Source: Sindora glabra | Taxonomy: Eukaryota; Streptophyta; Magnoliopsida; Fabales; Fabaceae | DNA: 64,000 bases | Assembly: GCA_020226215.1 (NCBI GenBank) | Contig: CM035234.1 | Span: forward strand, 17,698,713-17,762,712 | Direction of reading: 5' to 3' | In this document: positions 25,501-39,312 of the stretch, piece after piece | How the letters are laid out: every line of letters begins with the position of its first letter | Numbering within the stretch: position 1 is the first letter of the stretch | The notes under the pieces: model-generated | What the model was told of the DNA's origin: nothing | Database searches by the model: none | Seen by the model: only the letters and a program-made list of their open reading frames with translations | Program-made: the position numbers and the translations under genes

Positions 25501-26299
25501 TGCACCAAAAAGTTCCGGTTGAAATTTTTCACAGAGGGTGGAATATCAAAAATTTTGTAAATTATATATCATTTTTAAATGTCTGAGACGTTCAATTTAA
25601 AACTGTTATATATAAAAATAAAAATATCAATAAATTTTAGGAGACAGGGCAACTGTCAACCTCCTTGACTCCATCATTGATTAAATTAGAATGATTCCCC
25701 AATAATAATAAATAAATGGTTCGAAGGGGCATCAATTATACTATAAATAGCTTTTCTCGAATTTTATTTTTAGTTTTCTTTTTATTTGTTCTCTCCATTT
25801 TATGAGTGGAATATAAACTGTGTATGCTTCTACACAAAATAAAAAGGCAGAAGTAGGCCGGCTCCTCAGCTCAATCACAATTTTGGTCTGTCAGCACTTG
25901 CAAATCAAGGAGACATATCTCCAGAAAGAAGAGTTTAGGTGTAAATCGTGAATACAATGGATAATTAAAATTAAAATATAATCGAGGATTATATTATTAT
26001 TTAAAAATTACATAATTTTATATTTTAATTATAATTCTTTAATATTAGATTTTATGATTACAATGTATTTCTTTCGTACTTACATAAAAATACTAATCCC
26101 ATTCCCGCAAATCAATGTGGTCGTTTTAGAATTTAATTATTGAAATCATCACGATAAGAAATAAACAGCTTTTATTCTGTTTTCTTACCTCAAAACAGTG
26201 ATACATTTTGACATAAAAATAAGTGTAGAAGTGTCTATTTGAGGCCAGATAACCTATACAATTTTTTAAAAAAAAATTACATAATTTTATAATAATAAA
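22520..26299. other. Intergenic AT-rich region
   Basis: No supported gene. 24,170-24,540 is a GC-richer patch with TATAAAA (24,193-24,199) and two adjacent short open frames (24,222-24,428 and 24,419-24,637) of unknown kind. 25,740-25,960 has TATAAATA (25,742-25,749) and a mixed-composition stretch. Both could be promoter relics, but no coding sequence follows either. Confidence 0.35.
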
Positions 26300-27160
26300 T
26301 ATAATATTTAATTTCTAATTTATAATAATGATGATTACTATATCCTTAAATTTCATAATCATCATTATTAACCTCTTATTTTTGCTTTATTATAATTATC
26401 CATTTCACCATTTACTTATAATATTAAAGTGAATAAAAAATATTAAAATTAATTATTAAATTTAAAAGTGACAATTCATATTCATAATGTCAAAAATTAG
26501 CAACAATCCGAATTCAATCCAAATAATAATAGTACTACATTGGATCAATCTATTTATTAAAATAGGTTAATTTGTCTTATTTATTTAATAATTTTAATTA
26601 TTAAAATTTTAATTATAAAATTATTTATTGAATTTAATTAATTATTATTTTTTAAAAAATATTTAATTAATAATAAAATATTTTTTGAACTTTTATTACC
26701 ATTATAAATTTCATATTTTTATTATATATAATTATTCATAAGTTAACTATTAATTTTTCTCGTATATTATTCATAAAATTTAAATTTTTAATCGAATTGG
26801 AATAAATTTATATATCAACCTGTTTATTACTTTAATTTAACCTATTTATTATTTATATTAAATAAGTTAGTTTATTTACAACTTAAATTCATATATGCTC
26901 AACCCAAACTCATGTGAGATTTTTATATTTATGTCGGGTTATCTTATCATATTAAAAATTATCACTCCTAATTAAATCTTAGCTTAATAATATTGATTAC
27001 ATGCTTAGTCTTTAATTTTTTTTTCTACTTATTTTAGTATATATGTAAAAAAGGGGAATGAATAATTATTATAAAATAAAAATAAAAACTAATAATATTA
27101 ATTATAAAATTTAAAAATATAATAATCATTACATTTATATAAGAAACTAATTATTTCGTT
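26300..27160. repeat. Foldback-type repeat: inverted arms around an unrelated core
   Basis: The arm at 26,310-26,420 is the approximate reverse complement of 27,045-27,155 (blocks like TAATAATTATT...AAATTTTATAATTAATA). The same arm sequence recurs at 44.8-45.25 kb and near 14.15 kb. Confidence 0.5.
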
Positions 27161-27458
27161 CACTCCTTTAAAATTTATACAATAATAACCCCTTAGTTCT
27201 TAAAATCCTCGTTGCTGCTTCAAACTCAAAGTAGCAGAATACTTCTGTTTCCATGCTTCCTGAAAGCATGCCAGTTATATGAAGTTAAGATTTAGCATGA
27301 TCCTTAAAATATCGTACTAATATGTTTTTTTATAATTTTTTATACAAAGTTTTACAATCCTATTATTAACTTATAAATATATTCATTGAAATTCAAAAAA
27401 AAATATTTCGGATGACATTCAACATTTTTTGAAAATATTCAAATTTTAATTTCTAATT

Positions 27459-28929
<1,471 letters not shown>

Positions 28930-29725
28930 CTATTTTACACAATAAATAAATAAATTTATTATTTATTAATTTAATTAATAAATTATAAGTTAGTATTTAG
29001 AAATGTCTTGTACATTAACTTATAAAAAAAGATTTGATTTTATAACTTATATTAAGTAGTTTATAACTTATAAATTAATAAATTTTTAATTTTTTTTTCA
29101 AATTTATCCTTTACCTTTTTATTAATTAGAACTCATGCCTTATATAAATAATTATACTCCTTATTTAAATACTAAATAATAAATAATAAATAAATATGTT
29201 ATATCATAAATTATAATTAATTAAATTTTAAGTAATTATATTTTTACTGTAAATTATAAATAAATAAAAATAGGAAAGTAAATAAATAAATGTATAATGT
29301 CATAATTTATAATTAATTCAATTTTAGTTAACTATATCCTTATTTTAAATTATAAATATATAAAAATACATACATAAATGAATATGTAATTTTATAAAAT
29401 ATAATTAAATATATTTATTATAAATAATAATGAAATAAAATTATGTAAATATATATATATATGAATATGTAAAATTATAAAATATAATTTATTAAATTTT
29501 AAATAATCATATTTTTAATTTAAATATTATGATTTCATTAATATATTTTAATCTTTAAATAAATATAAATTAATTTAATTTATATATCTATTTATAATAA
29601 CTTGTCATTTTTATATTTTTATTTAATTTGATAATTAATTTTATAAAATATTTCTTATATAATTATTCACCTTATTAATTATTAATTAATTTATTAACTG
29701 TTTATATAAAACAGGATCGTAATAC
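28930..29725. repeat. AT-rich dispersed repeat, copy 1, with internal tandem units
   Basis: Shares collinear sequence with 36,245-36,725 (e.g. 'aattaattaaattttaa' followed by the 'tatctatttata' block). Inside, an 82-97 bp unit is repeated about four times (starts near 29,193, 29,289, 29,381 and 29,463), which makes this copy longer than the other. Confidence 0.6.
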
Positions 29726-29944
29726 AGTATGAAATTTATATATTATATTATTTATATATATAAATTAAATAAATATATTTTTATGATTATATTTATTTAT
29801 ACATTCACAACATTTATCATCACCATTGGATGAATAACATTGACGTAAGAAGATGATTATAGTATATTAATGATAAAATAGCCTGTTAATCTTTCATTAA
29901 ATCTAATTATCAATATATTATTACATAATATATTTATTTTAAAA

Positions 29945-30304
29945 AAAATTATAATACATCATGGTCACTCCCTTTAGCTAAACCCTTCCATCGCAATCCC
30001 ACCGAGTTGGGACCCAAATTTGGTCCACCAATTCGTGTGCCATGCGGATCACCGTTGATGTTCAGCACAGTAGAATTGATGGAAATTAATGAGGGGCCCA
30101 TCTTTATAACCCAGCCCCTATAACTAAACCTCCAATCCTCTCGTTTCGAACGTGATGGATTCTCCAAACCCATTTCGACCCTTCTGTCTCCATTCTATTC
30201 ATTTGACAGCTAACCAAGCCTCGTTGCTATAACTCCATACTTGCAGCAAACCCGGAATTCTCGCTGTAATTGCTTCAACGTTGATTCAAGGTTTTGTTTC
30301 TGTC
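29945..30304 (+). promoter_or_regulatory. Upstream region and 5' leader of the TCP gene
   Basis: Composition changes abruptly at about 29,945 from nearly pure A/T to mixed sequence and stays mixed into the coding region, marking the proximal promoter and leader. It holds a near-palindrome GGGACCC-AAATTT-GGTCC at about 30,009-30,025 and a GGGGCCCAT site at about 30,092-30,100, both close to TCP-type (site II) motifs. I see no clear TATA box. Short reading frames on the other strand here resemble no known protein. Confidence 0.5.
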
Positions 30305-31435
30305 ATGGCTGCTAATCAGAAACACGAAGTTGACGACGACCCAGATGCACAAAACGTTGATCTTACGCTTAACGGGGGCGGCGGCGGAGGCGGAGGACGA
30401 GGACGAGGAGGAGAGGGTGAATTGAATGTTCACAGGCCCAAAGAAGAGCCGGACACGGAGGAGAGGTCGACGGCGCCGATACGGGTTATGCCTGTGGCGG
30501 TGCACATGCCGGCGGGGATTTCTATGCAGGTGAGCAAAGCTTTGACTCCGCCGCAGAAGAGAGCGTCGACGAAGGACCGCCACACCAAGGTGGAGGGACG
30601 TGGTCGGAGGATCCGAATGCCTGCGACGTGTGCAGCTCGGATCTTTCAGCTGACCCGGGAATTGGGACATAAGTCCGACGGTGAAACCATCAGGTGGTTG
30701 CTGGAACACGCGGAGCCTGCGATCATCGCGGCGACCGGCACCGGCACAGTCCCGGCGATCGCGATGTCCGTTAATGGGACCCTCAAAATTCCAACTACCT
30801 CACCTTCAACCAAAAACAACAGCAACAACACATCCACCAATAACCCCGAACCCGGTGACCCACCCGGAAAGAAGAAACGAAAACGCCCCGCGAACAGTGC
30901 GTACATAGATATAAACGACGGCGTTTCAGTATCCGCCGGCCTTGCTCCGGTTACAACAGCGCCTATAACAACCACAGCAATTCATCAACAGCAACAGCAG
31001 GCAATTCCAGTAGCGCAAGGACTCGTTCCCATGTGGACGATTCCATCAAACGCGATCGTTCCGGCAGGTACGTTTTTCGTCGTTCCGCCAGTGGCTTCCA
31101 TAGCCGGACCTTCAAACCAGCCACAGTTTTTCACAATTCCAGCCAATGCTACGCCATTACTCAACATCTCAGCGAGACCAATATCGACCTTTGTTTCATC
31201 CATGGCGGCGAATATCGTTGCGCCGGTTCAACTTCAAGCTATGTCTACGGCAACAACTCCGTCATCCACAGCGCCGCCATTAAAATCTCCGGCCAAGGCT
31301 TCCGCCATGGCGCCGAGCTCAAGCTCTGGCACCGCTGCCGCCGCTGCGAGTACAACCCACATGCTTAGAGATTTCTCATTGGAGATTTACGATAAACAAG
31401 AGCTTCAGTTCATGTCCCGCTCTTCCAAACATTGA
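30305..31435 (+). CDS. TCP9: Class I TCP transcription factor (TCP9/TCP19-like), single exon
   Basis: Predicted 376-residue nuclear DNA-binding protein in one uninterrupted exon, as usual for class I TCP genes. The TCP domain covers about residues 86-140: a basic region starting KDRHTKVEGRGRRIRMP (class I spacing), helix I (ARIFQLTRELG), the HKSDG loop, and helix II (ETIRWLLEHAEPAI). The Cys before helix I (about residue 109) is the redox-sensitive position known in class I TCPs. Other features are a poly-Gly/Arg tract (24-36), a basic KKKRKRP stretch that may be a nuclear signal (189-195), a short poly-Gln (227-231) and the C-terminal block LRDFSLEIYDKQEL seen in TCP9/TCP19 relatives. The frame is open upstream to a TTG at 30,281, but the first ATG is 30,305 (tcATGGCT, good plant context). 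Family members bind GTGGGNCC-type sites and act in growth and leaf development. TCP9 versus TCP19 orthology is not settled here. Confidence 0.95.
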   Translation: MAANQKHEVDDDPDAQNVDLTLNGGGGGGGGRGRGGEGELNVHRPKEEPDTEERSTAPIRVMPVAVHMPAGISMQVSKALTPPQKRASTKDRHTKVEGRGRRIRMPATCAARIFQLTRELGHKSDGETIRWLLEHAEPAIIAATGTGTVPAIAMSVNGTLKIPTTSPSTKNNSNNTSTNNPEPGDPPGKKKRKRPANSAYIDINDGVSVSAGLAPVTTAPITTTAIHQQQQQAIPVAQGLVPMWTIPSNAIVPAGTFFVVPPVASIAGPSNQPQFFTIPANATPLLNISARPISTFVSSMAANIVAPVQLQAMSTATTPSSTAPPLKSPAKASAMAPSSSSGTAAAAASTTHMLRDFSLEIYDKQELQFMSRSSKH

Positions 31436-32080
31436 GCAAAACGCTGCGTTTCCGTTGATGGTTTTTGGCTCCCGCTGCTGTCCGCCGTTAACGACGGTAC
31501 GAAGCGTTTCGCCGAAGAGATAAAGCACGTGCGCACGTGAAGTGGACTAAAAATGTGGGGCCAGCGGGGACCACCTAGGTAGTGGGTCAACACACTAAAG
31601 TGGGAATGTGGGGCCAAGTGCTGGGGACCGTGCGAGGAGTACTTGCTAGTTACTAATTCTCTAATTATTTATATTTAAATTTAATATTTGAGAGTGGGCC
31701 CACCTAATCTCGAGGGCATGTGATGGAGGCGCGGGCCCCGAGGAGGGAAGGGTGGGTGGGGGCCGCGGGACCGTTTGTAGCGTACACCGTTCCCGAGGCG
31801 GCATTTGTCTAAGGTGGTCCCCGGGTGGCCTTTTGATCTTGCCGAAGATTGAAGATGGGGAGACGGACACGTGGCGAGTGGTGAATAGTTTGTGGCGGGT
31901 CCACTTGTGCTGCGGGACACGTGGGAGATTTTGGTGGGGCCAGCTGTGAACAGTTGGGTTTTTTGGGATTTGCTTGGTCGAGGTCGAAGTAAACGTGACG
32001 GTGAAGATGAATATTGAATGAGGGGAATCAGATGCTGTAATCTTTGATGATGCTCTTTTCAATAATGAATAAATTTTGGG
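31436..32080 (+). promoter_or_regulatory. 3' flank of TCP gene with clustered TCP boxes, G-boxes and poly(A) signal
   Basis: GC-rich segment directly after the TCP stop codon, probably the 3' UTR, since AATAAA lies at 32,068-32,073 where composition falls back to A/T. Exact class I TCP consensus sites GTGGGNCC are at 31,555-31,562, 31,608-31,615, 31,694-31,701 (inside the palindrome GTGGGCCCAC, 31,694-31,703) and 31,934-31,941. Class II type GTGGNCCC sites are at about 31,568-31,575 (other strand) and 31,814-31,821. G-box cores CACGTG are at 31,526, 31,534, 31,868 and 31,918. Open frames here on the other strand have no recognisable protein and are probably a by-product of the base composition. 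Confidence 0.5.
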
Positions 32081-33016
32081 GTCACATTGTAAATATCGAA
32101 TAATGCAGTTTTAGCATAGTAACCATTGACAATGGACTTGTATTTCCTGGTAATTTTAAAACATTATCTGCATTGTTTGATTTTGTTTTTCTTTTAAGGT
32201 TAATTCCATTTTCTCACGTTTTGAAGATTTTGATATCCGTTTGCCATTAAGAAGCAATCACACTCAAATAATTTTGATAAAATATTAGAGGCGTAATTTT
32301 AAAAATCAAAGTGGTTAGTTAGACTGGTGAATCAACTAACAAACCAATCCAAATAAGAGTATTAAATTCTATTAAATCAAAAATATTTGTGAATTGATAT
32401 AAATTGATTAAAATTGATGTGAACTAATCAAAATCTATCAACTAAATTAGTAAATCAATTCATTACAAATTTTAATTATAGGCAAATGCTAACAAATCAA
32501 ATTAAATGAGTTATTTTTTATTTTTAGTAATATAATAAATACAATACATTAAATGTTTTATTAAAATAAAAACAAAACAATAAATTTAATTTTATTATTA
32601 ATTGTATTGTGATTTATTATATTACTAAAAATAAAAATAAAATATTTAATTTGATTAGTTGAGGATGTGTATGTAATACTTAATAATAACTTCAAAGTTG
32701 TTAGCATTTTGTCATATTTTTTATAAAAATAAAAAAATTATAATTTATAATTTAACAATAATTGAAGTGTAATATTTTCATAATTTTATATTAGTTAAAT
32801 TTATATTATTTTTTTAAATATTTTTAACATAAATTATTAACAAATCACTTGTATTTTATTATTATTTTTTTATCATTAACTTATATTTTTTCTTAATTTT
32901 ATCATGACTTGTTATTATAAATATACAATATTAATACATACATATATATGTGTGTACTTATAATTAATATTTTTTAATATGTAATTATATGTATATATAT
33001 GATTTATATTTTTTAA
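32081..33016. other. Intergenic AT-rich region after the TCP gene
   Basis: No gene or distinct element seen; very low GC with short A/T repeats. Confidence 0.4.
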
Positions 33017-33184
33017 TTCAGAACAATTTAATAGTGAATCAATTGTTGAACTAGTAAACTAGTGACTTATTTAGTTTTATGATTGGTCCGATTTTAAAAT
33101 TTCAAAACAATTTAATAGTGAATCAATTGTTAAGCTAGTAAATCAATGGCTTATCTAGTTTTATGACTGGTCTAATTTTAAAAA
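33017..33184. repeat. Tandem duplication of an 84-bp unit
   Basis: 33,017-33,100 and 33,101-33,184, both starting TTCA(G/A)AACAATTTAATAGTG, with few differences. Confidence 0.88.
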
Positions 33185-33198
33185 TTATAGTTAGAAAA

Positions 33199-33436
33199 GT
33201 TAAAATCTTATTTTGATCTTTATAAAATTGAGTTTGTATCAATTTAATTTCTATAAAATTAACTTCATGTTAAATTTTAGTCCTTTCATATATAAAATAG
33301 AATTATTGAATTACTATATGAAGAGATTAAAATTTAATATAAAGTTAATATTATAGTGATCAAATTAATAGAAACTTTTAATAAGAAACTAAATTGATAC
33401 AAATTTAATCTTTCAGGAATTAAAATAGGTTTTTAA
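33199..33436. mobile_element. 238-bp foldback element with long imperfect inverted repeats
   Basis: The left arm (33,199-33,290) reads as the reverse complement of the right arm (33,315-33,436), with blocks such as TTTGTATCAATTTA and TTAAATTTTA. It is a MITE-like palindrome without coding capacity. No clear target duplication. Confidence 0.65.
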
Positions 33437-36244
33437 TCAATGTCAAAATGATACGTAATATATTTACACATTCATATCTTGTGATTCAAAAATAAAAATA
33501 AAGATAAAAATCTAGAATTTTTGCATTAAAACTTAAAATAGTGCTAAGCATATATTTTCACATCTTCACTCAACTTGCAACTACTCATAAAGTAGATAGA
33601 GTTACAAGTAATGCAGCCAGTTACCTAAAAGGTTCAACCAAAAATTAAGATCATGAATCAATAAAATTTTCATACGTTGATGAGGTGACTTTTTGCCACA
33701 CAAAAAAATTTAAGATATCCAATGATTTTATAATTTTTTTAAGAAAGTTCATATATCATTCTTCTAAATTTTATGTGCTATAGAAATTTTTTTAATAAAT
33801 TGTATATTCGTATTCTACTTTGTTTCAAGAATATGGAAAAGAGGGGGAAAAGGGGGGGTATATTGCGGGAGAAAAAATGAAGATAAAGGATTGGAATGGG
33901 GGGAAGTTAGAAAAGCTTTACAGTTGGCACCGATGAAACCTAAGGCCTCCACCAAAACATACCAGTTAATGCCGAGAACGCATGATGTTTTTTTATTTTT
34001 TGGAAAAAAATTTAAAAGTCTTTTTCAACAAATATTTTTGAATTCAATGAGTATAAAAAATAGAGAGTATTTGCTGAAACAAAGAAAAGTTTTGTTATTA
34101 AGATTAAAAAGTTTAAATTTTTTTATTTTCTTATTTTTAAGTTATATATTTAGAATTTAGAATTTTGAAAATAATTTGTAAAATTAGTTATTCCATAAAA
34201 AATTTATTTTTAACAATATAAAAAAATATTATTTTTAAAAATAATAAATAGATAGACTCTGATTTTATCAAATCACGTAACAGAATGTTTTTATTATTAA
34301 CATCAAAAAGTCCGCTTTGCATCCATTATTACTCTACCATAACCAAAATGAAACAACAACTAAAAGGTCTAAGGTGTGTGCCATATTTTTTTTGGAATTT
34401 TTAAAAATTATTTTTAGATAAAAATAAAAAATAAAAAGAAATTGATGTTACAAAAAAGAAAATATTTTATTTAATTTCAAAATTGATATAAAAATCAGAG
34501 AATAAATTAAGAAAACACATCAAAGTTATTTTTATTTTTAAGTTATATATTTCAAATTATAAATTTTATTTGTAAAAATAAATTCTAAAATATATCCCCA
34601 AACAGATTCTTTTATTTGCAAGAACAAAACAGCATAAAACTACTTTTAAAAATAGTGAACAAACAAATCCTAAAATTTTGTTGCATTTTAACACAATATC
34701 ATATTTCAAATTTTTAATTACGGAACTGTAAATAGGAATTCTTCTATGATGCTTTTGGATGGAATATTTCTAAAATTTAAAGAATTTAAAATGCTAGTAT
34801 TTCAAATATCTTTATTTTAATTTCTTTCATTTTAAAAATAACTTATTTAGGTAAATCTTATTTGTATTGAGGGATTTTTAAGTATTTATTTTCATAAATT
34901 AATAAATAGTCAAGCTAATATTATGGCTATAAACTAAATATATATTTTATTCTATCCTTATTTTAATATTTTTCTAATTTAAAATTTGTTTTAATTGTTT
35001 TTGAATTGATGTATTTTATTTTTATAACTTTTTTACCTCACATTTAAAATGATATTTTATGGATAATTTTAAAAAAAGTTAAAATGATTTTAATGTTAAC
35101 GTATAAATTTCTCTCAAATAAAAATACATAGTTAAAAAATTAGTTAGAAAACATAAGCTTATGTATATTGAGAAGTGAGAAACAGTAAACCAAAGCCCAT
35201 AGGGAAGTAACACACACAAAGGTAGAAGCAAATGTCGCAGGTCGACAGCTTTCTAGTTGAAACAATACAGTGCATCCTAGCTACTTTAAGCAAACATGAT
35301 AGCCTTCTCACTTCAATCCTCTCAAGGCACATTTGGTAAAGATAATGGGACTCATAAGTTTGCAAGCCAGAATTAAATGTTGTTGAAGCACTTGTGCATA
35401 TCAAATCGTACACATAAAGCCTTTAAGAACTAAGGGTCAACAAGGATAATTGAATAAGGAAAAGGACATTTTGTTCGCTTGGTATATGCCTCATCCCATA
35501 ATTTTGAGTATATAGGGATGATCACAAGTCAATACATGCTAGTCCTTAACTCAATGTCCAGGCACTCCACTAAGTCTTTCTAATACTCCATCCCTTTAAA
35601 GAATATTTTGAACAAAACTCCTCCTACTAAGAGTTGACATACTTTTTTTTTTCTTCAAGCTATCATAAACCATTCTCTTAAAGCTTCAAATGTTGGTTTT
35701 ACTTGAAAACTAATCGATACAAAGATAAAAATGTGAGTATCATAAATATAAACTTCTCGAACTCTTCCAAATTCTCAAATCATTTTGAAATGATAATAAT
35801 ACTCCCAAAATTAAAAAAATCCAGAAAAATAGTACACTAATCGAATTGATTCCAAATTTCAATCACAAATCCATCATAACATGTTAGATTTTTTCACCCA
35901 ATCTTGCCTTAATCCAAGCTATTTACCTATCAAATTATCATAATTGTCAATTTATGACGTAGGGCACACTAAGGTTGGAAAGTGGGAATTTCGAATTCCA
36001 TGTTTTAAGGTGGAATTTTAAATTCTTTATTTTCTATAATTAAAATTTTCATATCAATTATTTAAATAAAAAATCTTTATGACATAAAATTTTAAATATT
36101 TTTTCAAAATGAAATTCTTTTCTCAAATATGCTATTCAAATATAATGTTACAATATTTTTCATAAGCTAATACTTATGAAAAGAAAGATTAGAAACTCAA
36201 TGAAAATATTACGTAGTAGAACTATTTTTATGAGAGTGATAAAA
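33437..36244. other. Intergenic region; distinct non-AT-rich segment at 35.15-35.98 kb
   Basis: Mostly AT-rich with no gene. A purine run (33,835-33,860) precedes a short open frame (33,891-34,160) with no recognisable protein. 35,150-35,980 has clearly higher GC and a - strand open frame of 84 codons (35,159-35,413) rich in Cys and Tyr. I recognise no family; it may be a retroelement LTR fragment or a gene relic. Confidence 0.35.
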
Positions 36245-36725
36245 GTGAATTATAATATATGTTTGATATATCCAATAAGTTAATTTATAATTTATTAATT
36301 TTACTAATAAATTATATGTTAATTTATAGAAGTATTTATCCCTCTTCTTTTAATTAAATGATAATATATATTTTAAATATACAAATAAATATTTGACATA
36401 TGCTCATTAATTTAAGATAAATAAGTAAAAAATAAATATGTGATGTCATAGAATATAATTAATTAAATTTTAAATAATTGTATCCTTATTTTAAATATTT
36501 TAATTATATTAACATAATTTAATTTTAAAGTAAATATGAATTAATTTATTTGATATATCTATTTATACGTATTCTTTTATGCCATTTTATATTTTTAATT
36601 AATTTTATGAAATATTTTTAATATAATTAATTAACTTATTAGTTATCAGTTATAAACTTTCACCTAATTTATTAATTTTTAATTAGTTTATTAGCTAGTT
36701 ATGCAAAATAGAGTAATAATCATTC
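36245..36725. repeat. AT-rich dispersed repeat, copy 2
   Basis: About 480 bp, related to 28,930-29,725. The left edge TGTTTGATA is typical of hAT-like nonautonomous elements and the right edge near TTATGCAAAATA may be its decayed counterpart; this is a guess. Confidence 0.5.
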
Positions 36726-38828
36726 TATTTTGTATTGATAATCAATAATATTAAAATATGATTAAAAATTACATATCATTTAAAAAAGTTATATAATTAT
36801 ATATTTTAATTCATAATATTTAATCCCCCTAATTCTTACTCCTGCACACGCATATGTAAAGCACAAACTAAACAGGCTAAGATCAAAACACGTTTAAGAA
36901 AGATGGTATCAGCGCCCCTGGTTTCTTCGATTATTATAAAATTATAATTTCCATTTTTGGTTTAAGATATATATTATAATGGTTTTAGTGGTACAATCTT
37001 ATTTTGATAAAATATTTCTCATTCGTTGTACCCAAAAATAAAAGTGTTTTCTTTTTAATAAAAAAAAGGTTGGATTTTACATCAAACAATTACTTATCAT
37101 CCCTTTTGTCGGGGCCATTAAATTGGACAATCTTTCACAATTTTGTCAGAAAAATATTCTAGAGCCTATCTTATGTCATCTCTATCTCTATCATAATTCA
37201 ATTAAAAGCATTTTTTTCTTTTCTATTTTTCTTTCTAATTGATTATACTAACAAGGTATGACATAATTTCGTTGACAAAAAGCTAAGGAATTCAGATAAT
37301 TTATTAAGTTCAAAATCTTGACACCATTAACGTGGAAAAACAAAGTTCTTGTTTTAGTGAAAAATAATATAAATCTAAAGGCAAAGGCTACGTTGGTTAA
37401 ATTAATTGACAAGTTTTATTATTCTGATTATTTATATATTAATTTTTTTATACTCAAAATATTTCTATACTTTCTTTTATCGAATATGAGATCAATCCTC
37501 ATCAAAATAAAAGTAAAAGATGATAAATTTCTTTTAATATAAAGACGTATTCAAATATCAAATTTAAAATTTCTTATCAAATCAGGATAGTGTGCTTTAA
37601 AATTTAATATACTTTAATTGAATTAATCAATTATTGGTCTTATATATTAATTTTAAATTATACTGTCAGTCATCTAAAGAAATTACATTGTTTTAATGTA
37701 AACTCTTAAAGAAGAGTGGCAATATATTTTAAATTTAAAATGAAATAATCTATTTTCTTCTAAAATTTCATTAAAAAATCTTTAAAATAAGGCGGGGGTT
37801 AAATTGCGAGCCACTGGTATTAACTATTAAGCCCACGACCCCATCCAGAATTCGGATGTGGGCTTGTGCTTCACTCGCAAGGGGCCAAGGGCCCTGCGTG
37901 TGTGGGGCCCGCTGGAGGCGTGGGGGAATGCGACTCTGGCGTGAGCCCACATCTTTTTGACATTAGATAACCGATATTTAACCCAAAAAATAAGTAAATG
38001 TACATAGTATTTTTATAAGATAAATTACAATTTCTCTAGTTAGATTTAATTATATTCATATTTTTTATTTTTAACAATAAATAAAATTATCAATTTCATA
38101 TTTAAAATTATAAAACATTAACATAATAATCTTTAAATTATATAAAATTATAATTTTATTTCTAAATAATTCGATTGAAGAATAAAATTATATTTATAAA
38201 TTATTATTTAAAGATAAAATTATAAATTTGTATAGTTCAAAGATCATTTTTCCAATTTTTTATGATTTTATGGACAAAATTAATAATTTTATTTTTAAAA
38301 AATATAATTCACCATCCTTCCTTTTTTTAAAAATAGAAAAGGAGAATGTAAGTTTAAAATAAATTAGAAGTATGTTTAAAATAAAGAAGAAGGGAAATGA
38401 AAATATATAAAAAAGGATATTGGTGTATTTTTTTAAAATAAAATACATATAAATATAATTACATTAACTTTTAAGGATGATGACTATAATTTACCATTTT
38501 TAAATGTAAATCGATATACATTAATTGATAATAAATTACGTAATTTTGTTTTTATTAAAAATTACATTAAGGTGGACTTCTTTTCTCCCGCGGAGCTGTG
38601 AAGAAAGTCACTAACCGCCATTCCAAAAACTCTTAAATACTTTAATTATAATACTTGTTATTATTCACATATGATAAATGAGAAACATTTATCAATATTA
38701 TTATTTATTTATGAATTTAACAAAATTTATATACTAAAAATTTAATTTTTTATTTTTAAAATATGAGATTGACAAAAAATTAATTTTTATTTATTCAATA
38801 GGAATAATAAATATTATAATTAGAGATA
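36726..38828. other. Intergenic region with a small GC-rich island at 37.79-37.96 kb
   Basis: No gene. The island 37,790-37,960 contains GTGGGGCC (37,902-37,909), GGGGCCAAGGGCCC and inverted AAGCCCAC / GTGGGCTT. Short open frames at 37,318-37,542 and 38,260-38,448 are low-complexity and not believed. Confidence 0.4.
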
Positions 38829-39312
38829 TAAAATGTAAAATAATTTCTTCAATTTTTGGATGATTTCATTTTATTTTCTTTAACTTTGAAATTTTAAAAA
38901 TTATTCTATTAAACTTTACAAAAGTTGGAACTAACAACTATTATTCACTTAATTAATCCTTTTAAAAAATTATATATTCTTTCATAAAAATTTTAAACAA
39001 GAATCATAATATTATAGTATATTAATTATTTTATCATTTTTAACACATTATTTATATATTATATAATTAATAGAAATTGAATTATATATAAGTTTAATTA
39101 AACACTTATGAACAAATTGCAAAATTATATGAAAAAAATTAAAAATAAAAAATTATAATATTATGACTCTTATTTAAAATTTAATAAAAATATATAGTTT
39201 AATAAAATAATTAATTAAGTGTATAATGGATATTAATTTTATATTTCATAATGCTTAAAGAAGTGATTTTTAAGTTTTCAAAATTATAGTAAATAAGGTT
39301 TTAGAGCCTTAG
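38829..39312. mobile_element. Long-TIR foldback element, copy 1 (about 480 bp)
   Basis: The left half (about 38,840-39,045) and right half (about 39,115-39,310) are imperfect reverse complements (CACTTAATTAA... / TCATAATATTATA blocks). The centre resembles the element at 47,850-48,377 in the same orientation. It abuts the start of the LINE fossil. Confidence 0.65.

Noticed and set aside
30281..30304. N-terminal extension of the TCP protein from a TTG codon
   Set aside because: TTG is not a usual plant start; ATG at 30,305 is in good context and gives a typical N-terminus.
30275..31368. Overlapping open frames of 70-144 codons on both strands within the TCP gene
   Set aside because: They are shadows of a GC-rich gene: no known domains, and the + frame holds a clear TCP domain.
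31661..32062. 133-codon - strand frame rich in Pro, Ser and Thr downstream of the TCP gene
   Set aside because: No recognisable protein; the GC-rich TCP-box region simply lacks stop codons in that frame.
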